Below, in pieces: positions 61,594 through 64,000 of a stretch of DNA of 64,000 nt. Source of the DNA: Gimesia sp. GTDB taxonomy: Bacteria; Planctomycetota; Planctomycetia; Planctomycetales; Planctomycetaceae. The notes beneath the pieces were generated by a model that saw only the letters and a program-made list of their open reading frames with translations, was not told the origin of the DNA and searched no databases. Both the position numbers and the translations under genes were made by a program. Each line of letters begins with the position of its first letter. The first letter of the stretch is position 1. The DNA lies in assembly GCA_002706765.1 (NCBI GenBank), contig PAJV01000028.1:1-64000 (forward strand), in the 5' to 3' direction.

Positions 61594-62934
61594 TCAAAAC
61601 ACTTCAGGCAGCGGATCGTAGCCGTCCACCAGATAGTGGGGACGCCCTGAGAGGTCGTGAATGGAAGCCGCGTTGTAATCGATTCCCAGGTGGCGATAGA
61701 GGGTCGCGAAGACTTCGCCGAAGTGAATCGGGCGATCGGCGACCTGGGCTCCCAGTCGATCGGTGGCTCCGATGACCTGGCCGGTTTTAAAGCCACCCCC
61801 TGCCAGCAGTCCAGCACCCACAGCGGGCCAGTGATCGCGTCCGCCATCTTTGTTGATTTTGGGAGTTCTTCCGAATTCACCCCAGGCGACGACGGCGACG
61901 TCATCTGCCATGCCTCGTTCGTGCAGGTCTTCGATCAGCGTGGCCAAGCCCTGATCAAACTGCGGGAGATGCGTATTCTTTAAGCCGCCAAAATTATTGC
62001 TGTGAAAATCCCAGCGACCGAAATTCAGGGTGACAATCCGGGCACCAGCTTCGACCAGTCGTCGTGCCATGAGGAAGTGCTCCAGGTTTCTTGGGGCACC
62101 ATCACCGAAGTTTTTCGGATCCCCTTTTCCATAGCGTTCGCGGACGGCAGGATCTTCCTGCGAGAGGTCGAGCGCGTTGACCAGTCGATTGGAAGTCAGG
62201 ATGTTGAACACCTGCTGATTCATATCGTCCATGCCCTGCATGGAACCGCTGGCGTCGGCTTCGCGTTTGAACTGATCAAAGGAGGCCAGCAGTTGTTTGC
62301 GGTCGTTCAAGCGTGATTCGTCGATGCCGTTCAGAACCATGTTCTTGCGTGATGGGCCGGAAGGACGAAACGCGGAATTGCTGACTCCCAGAAAACCGGG
62401 TAACCCGGGCGAGCCATAGGGGGGATGTCCCGTGTCAGGCGACAGACCGACGAACGGCGGGACAGCGGGATTGGCAGGCCCCTGAAGTTTTGAAACGACC
62501 GAACCAATCGAAGGCCAGCCACCGGCCGGCTGATTGCGGGTGGTACGACCCGTGTAACAGATGAAGGAATCGTGGGCTCCATTGGGGGAGCCATGCACCG
62601 AACGCAGGGGAATGATTTTATCGGCGATATTCCCCAGGCGTGGCAGGTGTTCGCAAATCTGGAATCCGGGCACCCGTGTTTCGATCGGTCGGAACTCGCC
62701 TCGAATTTCTGCCGGGGCATCCATTTTCAGGTCATACATGTCCTGGTGCGAGGGGGCACCGCACATGTAAATCATGATGACTGCTTTTTGGCGTTTGCTG
62801 CTGCCTGACTGAGACTCTGCCTGGAGTAACTGAGGCAGGCTCATGCCACCTAAACCCAGTGCGCCAATTTTCAGGATTTCCCGTCGTGAAACACGATCAC
62901 AGAGCTTAGTCTCTGGTCCCCAGATTGACAGCAT
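61594..62934 (-). CDS. DUF1501 family exported protein
   Basis: 446 residues from ATG at 62934, with aaagga 6 bases upstream; an upstream frame to 63006 is not used. A twin-arginine-like signal, VSRREILKIGALGLGGMSLP, lies at residues about 15-34. DUF1501 marks follow: IMIYMCGAPSHQDMYDLKMD, LPRLGNIADKIIPLRSVHG, NGAHDSFICYTGR, VTLNFGRWDFHSNNFGG, DDVAVVAWGEFGRTPKIN and GGRDHWPAVGAGLLAGGGFK. These proteins belong to the alkaline-phosphatase/sulfatase superfold, are abundant in planctomycetes and often sit near DUF1553 genes; none is next to this one. Function is unknown. Confidence 0.95.
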   Translation of the reverse strand: MLSIWGPETKLCDRVSRREILKIGALGLGGMSLPQLLQAESQSGSSKRQKAVIMIYMCGAPSHQDMYDLKMDAPAEIRGEFRPIETRVPGFQICEHLPRLGNIADKIIPLRSVHGSPNGAHDSFICYTGRTTRNQPAGGWPSIGSVVSKLQGPANPAVPPFVGLSPDTGHPPYGSPGLPGFLGVSNSAFRPSGPSRKNMVLNGIDESRLNDRKQLLASFDQFKREADASGSMQGMDDMNQQVFNILTSNRLVNALDLSQEDPAVRERYGKGDPKNFGDGAPRNLEHFLMARRLVEAGARIVTLNFGRWDFHSNNFGGLKNTHLPQFDQGLATLIEDLHERGMADDVAVVAWGEFGRTPKINKDGGRDHWPAVGAGLLAGGGFKTGQVIGATDRLGAQVADRPIHFGEVFATLYRHLGIDYNAASIHDLSGRPHYLVDGYDPLPEVF

Positions 62935-63439
62935 CGAAATTCCTTTCTCAAGGACAGGCAGGAGTATAGTGGAGCAATTGTGGTGAGCTAATTTGGTGTG
63001 GATCAATGATCAAGGAACATTGATGTGTTCAATTGTAGCACTTCCAGCCGGGGAATTCCAAGCCCAAATCCAGAAAGTGAGACTCTGAAACGAGAAATTC
63101 GTTCGTAGCAGATTCTTCATATTTTATCGACTCTCAAGGGGAATTCAGTGGTGGGCAACTGGATCACGCCGCAAAGAGCGGATTGCTGAAATGGTTTCTT
63201 CAGTCGTTAAAGTCAGGTATTTTCGCCCGTATTGACATTGAGAAATTAAGTTGAGATCAAGACTTTCGATGGCGCAAAATTTCAAGAATTCTGCTGAGAA
63301 CTCCAGAAATAATTTGAAATTTTGAACAGGGTTGCGAAAATAGCATCCAGGGCAAAGAAAATACCATGGTTTAAGTTCAGGAAATAGAAAGCGTTTATTT
63401 ACAGAGAGATTCTGACTGTCATTGATCGGGAGATCGAAA
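62935..63439. other. Divergent intergenic region, 505 bases
   Basis: Between the DUF1501 gene (minus) and the cyclopropane-synthase-type gene (plus). AT-rich, presumably with promoters. A minus-strand frame at 63145-63483 overlaps the start of the next gene and has no recognised domain, so it is not called. Confidence 0.45.
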
Positions 63440-64000
63440 GTGAATCCAACCAGGTCTGACTCAACATCCCAATATGCCCCCACAGAAAAATCATCCGATG
63501 ACCAGCCTGCGAGCTTGAAAGGCCAGGCAGTGCTGCCTGAGCTTTCCGCCAGCTCGGTTCTGCCTCCACCTCAATCGGGGGCAACTGCCTTTGACCGCTG
63601 GCTGATGCGGACCATGCTGAAGCAGGCGGGGAATCCGGAAATCGAGGTTGTTTTATGGGATCAGTCGGTGATCAGCACTTCCCCTGTCCCTCCCCGGTCG
63701 CGTGCCGTGATTCACAATCGCAGTACACTCTATAAGATGCTGATCGATCCCAGCCTGTATTTTGGAGATGGCTATTCTCAAGGGCAGATCGATGTGGAAG
63801 GGGGACTGGTTACTTTCAATGAAGCCATTGATCAATGCACGCATGTCGTTGATACCAAGCATTTTTATCGAGACGGATTGCGAAGCGGCCTGACATGGTT
63901 GAAACGGAATACGATTGATGCCGCCCGCAGCAATATCCATCATCATTACGATATCGGGAATGCTTTTTATCAGCTCTGGCTGGATGAGCAACTGGCTTAT
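63440..64000 (+). CDS. Cyclopropane-fatty-acyl-phospholipid synthase-type methyltransferase, 5' part (runs off window)
   Basis: GTG at 63440 with gggag 7 bases upstream; the frame is open to the right edge (187 residues seen). Residues about 1-45 are a Ser/Pro/Gln-rich extension. Then FDRWLMRTMLKQAG, AVIHNRSTLYKMLIDPSLYFG, DGYSQGQIDVEGGL and finally HHHYDIGNAFYQLWLDEQLAY, which is the CFA-synthase signature before the S-adenosylmethionine site. The enzyme adds a methylene bridge to unsaturated fatty acids in membrane lipids. The catalytic part lies beyond the window. This gene starts a new transcription unit. Confidence 0.88.
   Translation, partial: MNPTRSDSTSQYAPTEKSSDDQPASLKGQAVLPELSASSVLPPPQSGATAFDRWLMRTMLKQAGNPEIEVVLWDQSVISTSPVPPRSRAVIHNRSTLYKMLIDPSLYFGDGYSQGQIDVEGGLVTFNEAIDQCTHVVDTKHFYRDGLRSGLTWLKRNTIDAARSNIHHHYDIGNAFYQLWLDEQLAY

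Noticed and set aside
63145..63483. Minus-strand 112-codon frame before the CFA-type gene
   Set aside because: Overlaps antisense to the better supported start at 63440; composition looks non-coding.
1..64000. tRNA, rRNA, CRISPR arrays or phage-defence systems
   Set aside because: No repeat-spacer array, cloverleaf or recognised defence gene was found on reading the window.

Overview
The window looks like a stretch of planctomycete chromosome, probably from the Gimesia/Planctomyces-type lineage (genus-level call is inference). The evidence is the gene repertoire: three DUF1559 proteins with a prepilin-type N-terminus, a DUF1501 Tat-type protein, a DUF1080 domain protein, several lipoproteins and PQQ-type beta-propellers, an OprB-like porin, and many small secreted proteins known mainly from this phylum. 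No rRNA, tRNA, CRISPR array, prophage or replication origin was seen.

Layout. 1-1051: the right end of an IS21-family element (3' part of istB plus terminal repeats) abutting the 3' remnant of a cyanophycin-synthetase-like gene. 1231-11449: a divergent DisA-like (DACNV-type) sensor protein followed by a very large cyclic beta-1,2-glucan synthase. 12737-22485 (minus): a Bat/MoxR-type operon (moxR, DUF58, a DUF4381-like membrane protein, two VWA membrane proteins, a small TPR-like protein with a Cys/Lys-rich tail, and a 1318-residue exported membrane-anchored protein). 22948-30691: porin, esterase, membrane protein, SOUL protein, DUF1353, MFS carrier, alkaline-phosphatase-superfamily enzyme. 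30707-37534 (minus): a tight sucrose operon of sucrose-phosphate synthase with a C-terminal phosphatase-like domain, amylosucrase, and an unusual fusion of a sucrose-phosphatase-like HAD domain to a TreZ-like GH13 enzyme. A sigma-54 activator with a degenerate receiver domain reads divergently from it. 39494-50666: SGNH hydrolase, SRPBCC protein, carboxypeptidase-regulatory-like lipoprotein plus DUF1559, DUF1080, PQQ lipoprotein, RimB/RimK-type fusion ligase, GNAT, DUF1559, two exported proteins. 51217-57948 (minus): DUF1559, lipoprotein, DUF3386, DUF4198-Kelch, TPR, Rrf2 regulator and PQQ protein, with two palindromic operator candidates upstream, one of them Fur-box-like. 58305-64000: RecQ, an AT-rich secreted protein, a DUF1501 protein, and the start of a cyclopropane-fatty-acid-synthase-type gene that runs off the right edge.

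The strongest novelty candidates are: the three-gene sucrose operon, where the phosphatase-like domain attached to SPS seems to have lost its motif-III lysine while the one fused to TreZ keeps it; a 60-bp dispersed repeat whose hairpin shows a compensatory base-pair change between copies; and the possibly iron/redox-regulated minus-strand cluster at 51-58 kb. A second dispersed repeat (ctgtgtcccgttttactg core) occurs three times in intergenic DNA. All functional assignments rest on reading motifs by eye; no database search was run.
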